Assembly (NCBI GenBank): GCA_035610365.1
Contig: CM069435.1
Coordinates: 88,011,389 to 88,075,388 of the forward strand
Origin: Aquatica leii
Taxonomy: Eukaryota > Arthropoda > Insecta > Coleoptera > Lampyridae
Reading direction: 5' to 3'
Length of the DNA: 64,000 nucleotides
Shown here: positions 34,860 through 47,000 of the stretch, one piece after another
Position numbering within the stretch: the first letter of the stretch is position 1
How the letters are laid out: every line of letters starts with the position of its first letter
Made by a program: the position numbers and the translations under genes
Notes under the pieces: generated by a model
Seen by the model: only the letters and a program-made list of their open reading frames with translations
What the model was told of the DNA's origin: nothing
Database searches by the model: none

Positions 34860-35405
34860 ACAATCGTCAAAACTGGGTGACCATGGTAAGAGATTAACAT
34901 TGGTTTATTCAAATCGGTTGATAAACTGTCTTGCTATGTGGAGACAGACATTATCCTGATGGAAAAGTGGATCTTCCAATTGCTGAATAAATGGAAGAAC
35001 ATGGGGTTCTACCGCCGGGCGTTGATATTGCTTCGGATGAATACCAAACGACACTTTTACTCTCATAGGGTGTAGTACCCCATACTATAATTCTTACAGT
35101 ATCATACACATGCCTCTCAACAAAAATCCCCAAATATAGAACCGGGATTCATTTCTGAAGACTACTCTATGCCAAATAAATACGAAAGTATTTATTTGTT
35201 AAAATATCATGGCTGCGAAAGCCTTAAAATACTAGATTTCAGTGGAGTTGCAACCTACACCACTCCAAACGTTGATGTCGGTGTTGTGCCGTCATTGATA
35301 GCAGAAGGTGTGGTCGATAAGATTGAAATTCGAAACTTTGGATTCGACGGTAAACTGTTTGAAGGAGTACAGGACAATCTTCATTACTCAACCATTAATC
35401 GGCGA
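34860..35405 (-). pseudogene. Tc1-like transposase relic
   Basis: On the minus strand, in broken frames: TVYRRIQSFEFQSYRPHLLL (the second DNA-binding helix region), then HRHQRLEWCR, ESRFYIWG, and VEPHVLPFIQQLEDPLFHQDNVCLHIARQ, which corresponds to Tc1 'EPHVLPFLQQL..P.FQQDNARPHTAR' with the second catalytic Asp in QDN. The last catalytic block is weak after about 34860. Several stops and frameshifts are present. The terminal repeats were not found. Confidence 0.65.
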
Positions 35406-36722
35406 TTGGTCTGGTACTAAAAAATCCGCCTCTTATTGCCATAATTTAATTATGGCTGTCTTTCATCTTATTTGTTTAGCTCCGTCTTATTTATTTATGA
35501 CGATTCTGGTCTTTCTTAGTCTATGCTTGATAACAACGCATGATAGAGTGGATTGGTTCCAATTAAGACGATTTGCAATTTTCCTGCACGAAAAACCACC
35601 TTCAGGTAAGGCAATAATTCGATATCAAATTCGCTTAGTTGGCGTCGGTAGTTTTTACGCTGTCGCACTCTAAGCATACTTACACTCTCAAGACACGTTA
35701 AACAGAAGATCTACAAGACACATTATTAAAATTAACCAAGACGAAATGCACACGATAATAAAGTAGCAGAAACAAAATAAAACCATAGGTGTACAAATAA
35801 CCAAAGCAAATGGGCAAAAGTTGCGTCTTTTTGCAAAAAAAGACACATCTGCGCAACGCCAATTCTAATATTCTTTAGTTTAAATATAAAAAGTTAACTA
35901 TTACAGTTAAATTTCGGACTCTTAATATTGTGTTTAATATCATTAAAATAAAATAATGAATGAAAGAAAATACGACGAATCCAAAGTTACATTCCAAACT
36001 TTCTTTTAGAATTATACAAATTAAATACAAAAACAGCAATATTACTAAACGATAGTAACACAAAATGGCGTATAGTTTTTGCGACTGCGTAAAAAACTGT
36101 AATTTGATCAGTACGACGGCAGAAATTTAGCGACGTTACTATCAACGAATAACAGATACGTTTATTTAACGTCATTGATGATTCATGGTTGCTTGCGTTC
36201 TTTGTAGATCTTTTTGGCAGTTTTAATGTTACTTTCGTTTTAACAGATTGCATGAAATTTGCTTATAATTATCGAAAAGATTTTATCTTGATATAGCAAG
36301 AAGTTTAAAAAAATTTGCAATGTATCAGTTTTTTTATTTGAAGAAACAAAGACCTTAGAAATAAATACTGTTATATAAAAGACTTTTCGGCTGAAAGAAA
36401 AACGTTTAAAAACATTTGTAGTAAATAGAAAAAAACATGTTATGTCGACCCTGGGAAGTCTATTATCCCTGATTTCTTAAAACTAATCTTATAAATGAAA
36501 AAACCCCGACACTGTTATTAAATTTATAATACCTCGAGAAGCTGAATAAATCACGGAGAAAAAACTAATCGAGATAAAATTATAGAGTAATAAATCGTTA
36601 AACGTTAAAGGAAATTGACGTATTTTAACTAATTGAAGAACAAACAACCAATAATTACCCATGCTTACATAAGGTTTAACACCGCATTATAAACATCCAC
36701 AGTCGCTGTCAACATCGTCAAA
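35406..36722. other. Intergenic, upstream of takeout gene
   Basis: No coding sequence recognised. A TATAAA at 36688-36693 precedes the takeout ATG by about 30 bp and could be a core promoter element. Confidence 0.4.
36688..36693 (+). promoter_or_regulatory. Possible TATA box of takeout-like gene
   Basis: TATAAA about 30 bp before the ATG. A start site 25-30 bp downstream would give a very short leader, so this is tentative. Confidence 0.3.
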
Positions 36723-37647
36723 ATGTACAACGCAAAGACAGTAATTTTGGCCGCGTGCGTTTGTTTCGCCAACAGTGGAAAATTACGTAAAGTTACCGCT
36801 AAAATATACTGACTTTAAATAATACACAGTCATTTGCAGCTTCTGATATAAAAGTGTGCAAACACAGCGATCCAAACTTAAATGAGTGTTTTAAAGACGC
36901 AGTACAAGACGCTTTGCCGAAGTTGAGAAATGGTTTGCCTGAAATTGGTTTTTTACCCATCGAACCTTTTGAGATACCATCCTTGAGCATTGACGCCGGT
37001 AGCGAATCGATGAAGGTTGTACAAAACTACAAAAACATGAAAATTTACGATTTAACGAATTCTGTAATAAACTCAGCTAAGTAAGTAGTTTTTTATTTGG
37101 TTTTGCACTGATTCAAAAAGAATGACGATGTATTTTTAAAACCTTTACGCTTACAGGTTGGAGCATGACGGTGATAACATTTATGCCGAATTTCAAGTAA
37201 CTATTCCTTTGGTTAGAGGCGAAAGTGACTATACCGTTGACGGAAAGATATTAATGCTGCCGATTAAAGGCGAAGGACAATGTACCATGGTTTTTAGTAA
37301 GTGCTTTTCTAAATTTGCTTGTTTATACTTAGGCGGAATTTGTAGAAGATTCTAAAGCTACGCTCAAGATGAATGGCACCAAATTCAACAAAAACGGTAA
37401 ATCGTATTTAAACGTCAGCGAGTTTAAAGTCAATTTCGAACCTAAAGTGGCTGAATTTAATTTCGATAACCTTTTCAACGGCGACAAAAAGTTGGGTGAT
37501 GCCATGAACACGTTAATCAATGAAAACTGGCGCGGTTTGTTTGAGGAAGTTAAAGAAGGCTATGAAGAAACGTTCGGACAACTGTTTAAACAAACGACTA
37601 ACAGTATTTTTACTAAAATATCAGTTGATGAACTATTTCCACAATAA
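36723..37647 (+). CDS. Takeout/JHBP-family secreted lipid-binding protein
   Basis: The haemolymph juvenile hormone binding protein family carries small hydrophobic ligands; members act in circadian, feeding and hormone physiology. Exons: 36723-36786, 36840-37080, 37157-37296 and 37346-37647; 248 aa, the usual length. Exon 1 encodes a signal peptide (MYNAKTVILAACVCFANS). Two conserved N-terminal cysteines that form the family disulphide lie in CKHSDPNLNEC. FLPIEPFEIPSL and LRNGLPEIGFLPIEP are typical. The central GEGQCTM and C-terminal NTLINENWRGLFEEV...FGQ match the family. The last acceptor is uncertain: using AG at 37344-37345 keeps frame (MVFKDSKATLKM), whereas the stronger-looking AG at 37331-37332 would shift it. 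AATAAA follows at 37702. Ligand and tissue unknown. Confidence 0.9.
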
Positions 37648-37701
37648 TTAAATATTTTCTTCTACTTTAGGTGTTTGGGATAGTTGCAAGGTTTTCTTAA
37701 A

Positions 37702-37707
37702 AATAAA
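37702..37707 (+). terminator. Polyadenylation signal of takeout-like gene
   Basis: AATAAA 55 bp after the stop codon. The Harbinger element begins only 62 bp further on. Confidence 0.6.
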
Positions 37708-37979
37708 ATATTTAAAACCACATGTTTTATGTTTTTTTTTTAATAAATGAACATAGTCTGTAGGTTTATGGCCGTTTGCACCGCTTCTAATTAAAGTTTA
37801 ACCGACGATTAAAAAATTAAATCCGTTGCACGGCCGTTTAACCATTACTTAAATTGCACCTAACCGTTAAAAATTTAAACAGATGATTTAGTTCTGGTTA
37901 AATACTTAACCAACAGTTCCTAACCTTACTTTTTAAGTTTACGTCACGTAATTTAAGGTGATTTTAAGTGTGTATTAAA

Positions 37980-39206
37980 ATGGATTTCGAGGATGTTGAA
38001 GATCTTGAAGTAATTGAATTCATTGAATTTGGTTTGCCTAGACAAATATATCAGAGAAATGATTACTTTCATTCTTTGGATGATTTTGCTTTCCGGAAAC
38101 GATTTAGATTAACAAGAGAATGTGTTTTACATTTGTTGACTTTGATAGAACATCATTTGGAATACCCTTTGGATATGTAATTTTTTCAATTATAAAGAAA
38201 TATGTTGGTAATTAGTAACTGTTTTTAGTAACAATTGCGTATCACCAATGAATCAGCTTCTGGTATGCTTAAGGATGTATTCCACTGGAGGTCATTTGCA
38301 AATGATTGCAGATTTTGCCGGGATGCATTATTCTACTGTTTCTAGAATAGTAAAGAGAGTATCAGAAGCTATTGCTTCTTTGTACCCACAGCATGTTAAG
38401 TTTCCAGCTACTGAACTCGAACTTAAAAAATGCCAACAAGACTTCTACAATGTTGCTTCTTTTCCCAGAGTAATTGGTGCTATCGACTGTACACATATCA
38501 GTATTCAGTCACCAGGTATAAACCTAAATTAGTTTTATAAATAGGCGATTGTTTTTTTTTGCAGGTGGAAATGATGCTGAAATTTATAGAAATAGGAAAC
38601 AATATTTTTCTATTAATGTGCAAGCAATATGTAACTCAATTTAAAATTAATGAATGTTGTCGCAAGGTGGCCAGGATCAGTTCATGATGCTACCATTTTT
38701 AGACACAGCAACATTTACAATAGATTTGAAAACAATTTATATGAAAATTGCATTTTAATAGGTATGATATAATTAGTTATTTAGTTTTAACTTAACAAAC
38801 AATATATATGATTTTAGGTGATAATGGATATTTTAATACCAATTACTTACTAACACCTCTACTTCAACCAATTACACCAGGGCAACAATTATACAATGAA
38901 AGCCATATTAGGAGCAGAAATTGCATTGAACGATGTTTTGGAGTGTTGAAGAGAAGGTTTCCCATTTTAGCATATGGATGCCGCTTACATATAAATACCT
39001 TATTAACTATTATTATTGCAACTTCAGTCGTCCATAATATCGCTTTAGAAATGGGTGATATTCAACCTCCACCATTACCTCAAGAATTGGATGAACATGT
39101 TCTAAACCAACTTATTGAAAATGGAGAGGTTCCAAATGCATTACAAGCTGATCAGGATGAAGGAACTACAAGACAACGATACATAAACTGGTTTTCTAAT
39201 TTATAA
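37980..39206 (+). CDS. HARBI1-like nuclease (DDE transposase), one single-base lesion
   Basis: Exons: 37980-38176, 38229-38515, 38565-38761 and 38818-39206, about 356 codons once the lesion is allowed for, typical for Harbinger nucleases. The helix-turn-helix is in MIADFAGMHYSTVSRIVKRV. The catalytic acidic residues are in IGAIDCTHI, GSVHDATIF (after ARWP), GDNGYF and RNCIERCFGVLKRRFP. At about 38638-38645 one A is missing compared with the expected NSNLKLMNVV reading, giving a premature TAA. GDNGYF replaces the more common GDSGYP. Without that base this copy is a pseudogene; with it the protein would look functional. A sequencing error cannot be excluded. Confidence 0.88.
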
Positions 39207-39245
39207 GTGATTTTTTAATTTGCAAATATGTACATATAATAAATA

Positions 39246-40263
39246 TTAATTTTCTTTTAACTTTCTTAATTGGTTTTTTTTAATTTCAACTTCTAAATTA
39301 AAAAGCACTTCCTCTTGCTGCTTTCTAATTCTATTTTCTTCTTGTTCTTCCTTCATTCGACGGTTGTGGTAGTCTTCAAATTGTTTTAAAATTCGCAAGT
39401 GTGTTTCAGCAACTTCCTTTCTTACATCTGCTAAATCTTCGTATTTTCGAGCCACACTTGCAGTCCCACTTTGTGGCAAAGGACGTCTTCTTGACCGCCA
39501 GGCTGCTTCACGTGAAGTAGCTGTTTCTTTATTTTCTTTGTTCTAAAATGTTATTTTAAATTTATGTATTGTATATATAAGTAACATTTACTTTTGGAAT
39601 TTCTTTTGCTGCAGCAAGTTTTTGATGCAATGGACTATGTAAATCTTGAGATTTGTAGTTACCCCAATCAATCTAAAATTACAGGATTAATAAGCAGCAA
39701 ACACATTTATTAATGATTTACTTCTTCATTGTAGTGAAATGGTATTTGCTCTCCTTCCTCCATTTCTATTACAATTTCATCATTCTGAAAATAGTATATG
39801 TAGTATCTTCATCACCGAACATTGTTTTAATACTTACGTTAGTATTTTCATTCTTGGTATCAGTTTCTCCATCTCCACCAAAGCGGTTCTCTAATCCAAA
39901 GATAGTCTTTTTATTTAAAATATTCATAGTTACATCTAACAATGGGTCAGTTGCTTTAAAAGGTGGACCACCACCAGTTTGAAACATTTCTCTTTTTTCC
40001 AAAGCAGCAGTTTTTTTGACTTTTCGTTTATAATTTTCATAGAAAGATTTAATACTACTTACAGTCCTATTGCTTAAATTTGGGTTCGATGCATTAAATT
40101 CATTAGTTACATCTTCCCATGCCTGTTCTTTCTCACGCCACGTTACCGCATCGGTTTTCTTATTTTCAATCACGTCTTTTTTTGTCAAGATAATATTTAA
40201 AAGCGCGGCCTTTTCGTCGTATCCAAAATTTGGAGCACGAGATCGTTTGCGTGAACCGTCCAT
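39246..40263 (-). CDS. Harbinger Myb/SANT-like DNA-binding protein
   Basis: The second protein of Harbinger elements, which binds the transposon ends and helps import the nuclease. Minus-strand exons: 39838-40263, 39722-39784, 39592-39672 and 39246-39542, all phase 0 with GT/AG; 288 aa, no lesion. Residues about 13-85 form the three-helix Myb/SANT-like domain (NFGYDEKAALLNIIL ... WREKEQAWEDVTNEFN ... VSSIKSFYENYKRKVKK). GGGPPF at about 96-101 is typical for this family. The C-terminal exon is Arg/Glu/Lys-rich and probably coiled coil. The ends of both Harbinger genes are 40 bp apart. Confidence 0.88.
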
Positions 40264-40542
40264 TTTACAGCAGCTTTACAGTAAATTGCAGTAAATGTAG
40301 TTACAGTCAGTAGTGGTCAGTACGTGAACAGTTCGAACAATTTTGCAGAACTCTCTAAACCGACAATGTTAATCGAAGAAAAGTAACTAGTTTTTACAGT
40401 GTTGCTAAATGTATTGTAAGCATTAGTTTCCGCTTACAAACCAAAGGTCGGTGCAAAGGATGTTAGTTTAACCACTGGTTAAATTTTAATTACTGGTTAG
40501 CTAATCGTCACATTTAAACAGAAGTGGTGCAAACGGCCATTA

Positions 40543-41035
40543 GTGATCTAAACGTTTTAATTTTGTCTTTAACAATATATGACTAGTTTGCAAGAAAAAA
40601 ATCAAAACGAATTGTTTTATTCTGTCTTATTTATTTTAAAACATCTTGGAATTTTTAAAGAGATTATATCGAGAAGAATATTTGCTATAACATTTGAATC
40701 AAAGTTAACGATTACCGTCCCAATAGCTCCGCTACTCCTACTATATGGATAATAGTAACTCTTACTTAATTTTACTTTAATCTAGAATTTAAAAATCTAT
40801 AACAAAATGTGCTATTTTCTAAAATTTGTCTGTAATATTTCGTTATTCAAATAAGTTCTCATTAATTTTTTATGCAATTAGTAGTTTTTAAAATAGGACA
40901 TGTATATTAATAGGATACCTTAGGGTACAACAGCCACAACGACATATACAGTATGATATACAGGGCATATAACCGTATAAACAAACATAACCTCAAAATA
41001 AAACTTTAGAAATGTAATATAAATTATAAAATAAA
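40543..41035. other. Intergenic/promoter region before IntS2
   Basis: AT-rich, no features beyond position upstream of the IntS2 start at 41036. No TATA box stands out. Confidence 0.5.
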
Positions 41036-44000
41036 ATGAGTCTTACAAGGAGCGTATCGCCCAAAGTATTTCACGCAATACAAACCGTCGACATCGACGA
41101 ATTGGCTAAATGCTCGGAACAAGAAATTAGACCTATCCTTCCATGTCTGGTACGAATGAGTCTTATTTCACCATTGGACACATCGAAGAAATGTTCAGGA
41201 CAAAAAATTGACATTTTAACAATAATATCAGGAATTGAATATGTAAATTCGATTGTAGCATTATTGTCAATTGATTTTCATGCACTAGAATCGGATGTTC
41301 GAAAGGAGCAACAGTTGCGACAAAAAAGTTCTACATCCCAACATGATTCGGTGCTGATTAGTAATTTGCCAAACGGTTTGGCGTTGGAGTACGAACGGTC
41401 TGATATGACGCGGCGTTTGCGATTGGTGCTTAGTGAGTTACTTTTCATACAATCACAAATACAAGATGTCGAGCTTGAGCAGGAGTTTTATATGAAGTCA
41501 TCAGAGTTATTTGATAATGATATTTACATTGAAGAAATTTCGGATGTGATTTGCATCGCTTTAGCTGAGTTACCAATGTTGTTGAATGTACAGATGATGG
41601 CCGAGACTCTTTTACACGTACACAATGGTCCATCTATAATCTGCCGGGTGGTTGCAAATTTTCCCGATTCGTTTCGAGAAGGTATAGCGTTATTTTTTAG
41701 ATGACTAATAAATAAAATGATTTTTAGTGTGTACTAATTTAATACAACGGGGAGAGAAGCAAGAAGAAAGCCAGTACAGTTCCATTCGATTGAATGCAAT
41801 TGCAATGCTGTGTAAAATGAACCCATCCCAAGCACTATCAGTACGCAGTAAATGCGTTGAGTTGTGTCGTATGCCTGCTTTGGCGATTACACTATCATTA
41901 GATAGTGGAGCACCAGGGTGTGGGTTTGAGGAAAGCGATATGGTGGCTTTCGTATCGGGGCTTCTTTTAGGTAATGACCAAGGGATTCGAAATTGGTTTG
42001 CACTTTTCATCAGGACTGGACAAAAACGAAAAGGCGAAGTTTCGAGCACTTCTTTACAATTGCTCAGAGAGGATTTATTGTGTCGGTTGCAGAATATTAT
42101 ACGTGCTTGTGGCGATGGACAATTACCTGACACTTGTGTTGTACAGGCCTCTGCATTGTTGAGGTTATATTGTGCCCTAAGAGGAATTGCCGCTATTAAG
42201 TAATGTCATATGGTAGCATTTGAATTTGAACTATTTACTGTTTACTTAGGTTCCAAGACGAGGAGGTGAATTTGATCGTGCAGTTGTTGACGTTGCATCC
42301 GAATCCTACACCTGCAGGTGTTAGGTTTGCCTCTTTGGGTCTTTGCATGCTAATCGCGTGCCCATCGCTGGTTTCGCAACCTGAACATGAGAAACGTAGC
42401 ATTGATTGGGTGAGTATTGTTTGTTTTTCCCACATGTTGTGTCACTGTAAGCGGAGTTTATAAAAAAGTATTACCCATTCAACAAAAATTATAATTGGAA
42501 ATATAAATTTCTATAATGGTCATATGTTTTTGCTTTGGTATTAAAGCGTTATTACGTTTTGATGATGGTTATAGCAAAAACTAAACATTAAATTTGTAGG
42601 TGCAATGGTTGGTACGAGAAGAAGCGTATTTTGAATCAACGAGCGGTGTATCGGCATCTTTCGGTGAAATGTTGTTACTAATGGCAATTCATTTTCACAG
42701 TAATCAATTAAGCGCAATCTGCGATTTGGTTTGCGCAACTCTCGGTATGAAAATCCCAATCCGCCACAATAACATGACTCGAATGAAACAAGTTTTTACA
42801 CAAGAAATCTTCACAGAACAAGTCGTTACATCCCATGCGGTGAAAGTACCAGTAACTCCGAATCTCAACGCCAACATGACTGGGTTTTTACCAGTTCACT
42901 GCATCCACCAGCTACTAAAATCGCGAGCTTTTGCGAAACACAACGTCAACATAAAAAGTTGGATCTACCAACAGATATGCGCGAGTACGAATCCACTACA
43001 CCCAGTCTTACCACTCTTAGTAGAAGTCTACGTCTCTAGCATTATTTTATCGAATCCTCGCAACATGGAAGTTACAAATAAACCTCTAAGCGAAAACGAA
43101 ATTCGACGCGTGTTCCAAAGTTCGATTTTTGGGCAATACTTCGACGCCAGACGTTCCATCTTTAACATGGAGTTTGATGTTAACACCGAGTACGAAGCAG
43201 TCTACGTGAATGAAACCAGCTTAACTCCTCAACTACTACTTCTATACTATTTATTACTATACGAAGATTGTCGTTTAACTAACGCACAAAGCTTAACGGC
43301 AACCGGTCGCAAGATTAAAATCTACAGTGCTGAGTTCATGTCCGAGCTTCCAATTAAGTACTTGTTACATCACGCACAAAAAGATCAAATATCGTACTCT
43401 GGACTTTTCGGCCCGCTTTTGAAGTTGCTAGCCACCCATTTTCCACACTTGACTTTAGTCGAGGACTGGTTAGATGATATGTCGTTTAAGATCGATCACC
43501 GAAGTACTTATATTAGCGAGTTATCAATCGTTGATAGTTTCAATTCAGTTGAAAAGAATCCATCTAAGTGTGCCAAAATGTTACGGGTGCTTCTCAAAAT
43601 CGAACCTATTGATATTTGGCCGTTCGCTGAAATTTTCACACAGTTTGCTAAGATCATTCTGAGTAAGGACGTGCCTAGGTATGTACAAGATTTGTATAAG
43701 GAAGTATGGCTTCGTTTAAATACAGTGTTACCGCGACGATTATGGGTACTTACTGTTAAAAACGTTGTTGGGAATTTATATGGATATGCGAGAAGCGATC
43801 TTGCTGATGATCCTCTGCAGGTATGTGAGTTAAGTTGGTGTTAGATTTGTTCTTATGACGATTTTAGGTGATGAGATGTGATGAGCGTGTTTTTCGATGT
43901 GCTCCGATGTACGCGATTATTTTACGAGTATTGAGGGCAAGTTTAGCATCGTCCAGAAGTCAGTTGCATCAGCATTTGCAATCAAATCCAAAGTTAGATC

Positions 44001-47000
44001 AAAATGGACAAGTTATTGGCGACATTGATAGGGAAGAGATGTGTCGTGCACTCGTTGCTGCTCAGGTAGGTACTAGGTTTTCAGTAAACTAGTATAAATA
44101 ATGTCTGTGTATGTATTTTAAATGTATTTTATGAATTGTCAAAACCTGATTTCCAGCACGGGTTAGAACATTTAAAATCTTCAAACCCTTTGTCAATTCT
44201 TTACAAACTTTTTGACGTATTTCCATTGCGTATTCCCTACGTGTTAATCAACGAAATAGTAAAATCAAAATACTTTACTCAGAAGTATTTGCGCTAGATC
44301 TTATCGTCTAACGCATTTTAAATTTACCTCCATTATAGAATAGTTTTGATTGGTTGACGTTTATTCACAGTGGAAGTCGGGTGGATTTCAATTTGTGTCC
44401 AAATCAATACATAACCTATAATTCTATAATTAACATAAATAAAATGAGTCGCAGAGATTCTCCTTATAAAAACCATTATGATTCAAAACATCCAAGAAAA
44501 CGAAGAAAATCACCATCACCTTCACCATCTAAAAAAGCACCAGATTTGAAAACAATCACCAACCGTAACAAGCACGACTTTGACTCCTTCCTGCAAAACC
44601 ACCTTAATATAAGAAACACCGATGACTATTGGAGGTTTTTCGACAAGTACCAGTCGATGCAGACTCTTAAAACTGCTGTGATTGACAAAACCAAACTTCT
44701 TAGCATAAATTTTGAGCAGACACACTTACAGTTGTACCAAAAACTACCCGTGAACATTCCACAAGACTTGTTCTCTCAATTTCTAAATACTGCCTTAACC
44801 TACCAGGATTTCCAACAAAAATCAAAGTTTTTGAAGTTAAAAAAATTGAGAACAGCTCAGAAAGAATTACCCATAGCGCAATACAAAGAAAAAATAATTG
44901 AGGCGTTGAACAAGCGTGTTGTTTTAATTGCTGGTGACACTGGTTGTGGGAAATCAACTCAAGTGCCTCAGTATGTTCTTAATGCAGGGTATAAAAAAAT
45001 TGTATGCACACAACCAAGACGTATTGCTTGTGTTTCACTTGCCAAACGCGTTGCTTATGAAACCCTCACTGATTTTAAATCCACAATCGGGTACCAGATC
45101 CGTTTTGAAAAAACTAAACGATTGGATACTAATGTTGTGTTTATGACTGAGGGGCTATTGCTACGACAAACTGCCGAAGAGGAGACTATAAACACCTATG
45201 ATGTTATAATATTAGACGAAGTTCATGAACGTCACTTATATGGAGATTTTTTAATTGGAGTTATGAAGTGTCTTCTGCATAAACGAGATGATTTTAAACT
45301 GATTTTAATGTCAGCTACTATCAATGTTGAGTTATTTCGCGAGTATTTCCGTGACGAAGATGTTAGTGTTATTGAGGTGCCTGGTCGTTTGTTTCCGATT
45401 GATATCAAATACCTTCCAATTGTAAAGGATCCGTATGAGAGAAAACGAGACCGGTTTGATTGTACACCGTATCTCCGCATTATACAAATGATTGATGATA
45501 CGTATAAGCCGCATCAGAAAGGTGATTTGCTTGTATTTTTAAATGGTTTCGCTGAGATTTCTGCTTTGGCTGATGCAGTTAACGATTATGCTGTGGCAAA
45601 AGGGAATTGGATTGTGTTGCAGTTGCACAGTACGTTGTCATTAGAGGAGCAGGATAAGGTGTTCGATTATCCACCAGAGGGTACTCGTAAGTGTATAATT
45701 TCCACTAATATCGCAGAAACTTCTGTTACAATTGATGGGATTCGGTTTGTGATCGATTCAGGTCGAGTTAATCGTATGGTTTACAACAATGTCGGGGGCA
45801 TTAATAAGTTAATGGAAACTGGTATATCGCAGGATAGTGCTAAGCAAAGGGCAGGTCGGGCTGGTCGTACCGGGCCAGGTACTTGTTTTCGTTTATATTC
45901 CGAGGATGATTTTAAAAGTTTTGATGCGTTCACTACAGCTGAAATACATTTAGTTCCGTTAGAGGCTTTGTTATTAAATATGATTTCATTAGGTTTAAGT
46001 GATATTCGTAACTTTCCGTTTTTGGAGCAACCATCTTCGAGTGCTATTGAGGATAGTATTGAAAGGTTAAAGTTTTGTGGTGGGCTTAAACTTGATGATG
46101 AGTTTTTGGTGTTGACTTCATTAGGCGAATGTCTCAGCAAACTACCTGTTGATTTATCGATTGGAAAGATGTTAGTGATGTCGACTGTCTTTGGCAACGT
46201 CACGTCAGTGTTAGCATTAGCTGCAGTGCTAAGTGTACAAAACCCACTCACACAGCAAGCATACCGTAACTTAGATTCACAAACTGCTCGCAAACCTTTG
46301 GAATCAAATCACGGTGACCCACTCTCGCTTTTAAACATGTACAAGGAATGGTTATCGATCAAACAAGAAACTACGATTAATCAAAAAGAAAATTCGAGGA
46401 CGTGGGCTAAGAAGCGTGGGCTCGAAGAACAACGTTTTTACGAAGTCACTAAACTGATTCAACAATTCAAAGAAATTCTTGAAGATGCCGAGTTGTTGTC
46501 GAAACGACCCGAACAGGAGTTATCCAGCGGGGAACGGTCGATTCGTTACGGTGAATTAAAACAATTAAAAACTTTACGTAAAAATCTTAAAGACGAGGGT
46601 AAAAGTACCCGTCGAAAACAATTAAAATGCGAACGATTCGCCGAAGATGAAGAAACTTCTCCGAAGCTCGATATCCGTGACATCGAGTTTCGCATCGCTA
46701 ACGATTTCAAAAAGCTTCAGTTTTTATTAGACGAGTCCTCTCCCGACAGTTTTAAGGACTTGATGTTGTTAAAGCTGATACTAACGAGCGGGTTGTACCC
46801 GCAGGTTGCCGTCGAAGATGAGTTTAACTATTCGAAAAGTGTCACCGATCGGTTGTATCACACCAAAAGCAAAAACTTTGTGTTTTTGCGCCCGTTAAGT
46901 TGTTTCACCACTAACCCGGAAGTTTTAGAAATACACGCCGATGATATCGATGTTCCTCCAAGTGGGTACTTTAGTAAACGCCCGATTAGTCGTAAGCACC

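Larger units (their letters stand above)
37769..40539. mobile_element. PIF/Harbinger DNA transposon, nearly intact, TTA target duplication
   Basis: Ends TGGCCGTTTGCACC (37769) and its inverse (to 40539) are directly bordered by TTA at 37766-37768 and 40540-40542, the target-site signature of Harbinger. About 20 bp of terminal repeat is nearly identical, followed by several subterminal GTTTAACC/GGTTAA motifs on both sides. Inside are the two expected genes in convergent orientation: nuclease (37980-39206, +) and Myb/SANT-like protein (39246-40263, -). It sits between the takeout gene and IntS2. Only one clear frame lesion was seen, suggesting a young insertion. Confidence 0.92.

Noticed and set aside
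44354-44443. Earlier in-frame ATG of DHX34
   Set aside because: The 30 extra residues are not DHX34-like, and the ATG at 44444 has better context and a typical basic start.
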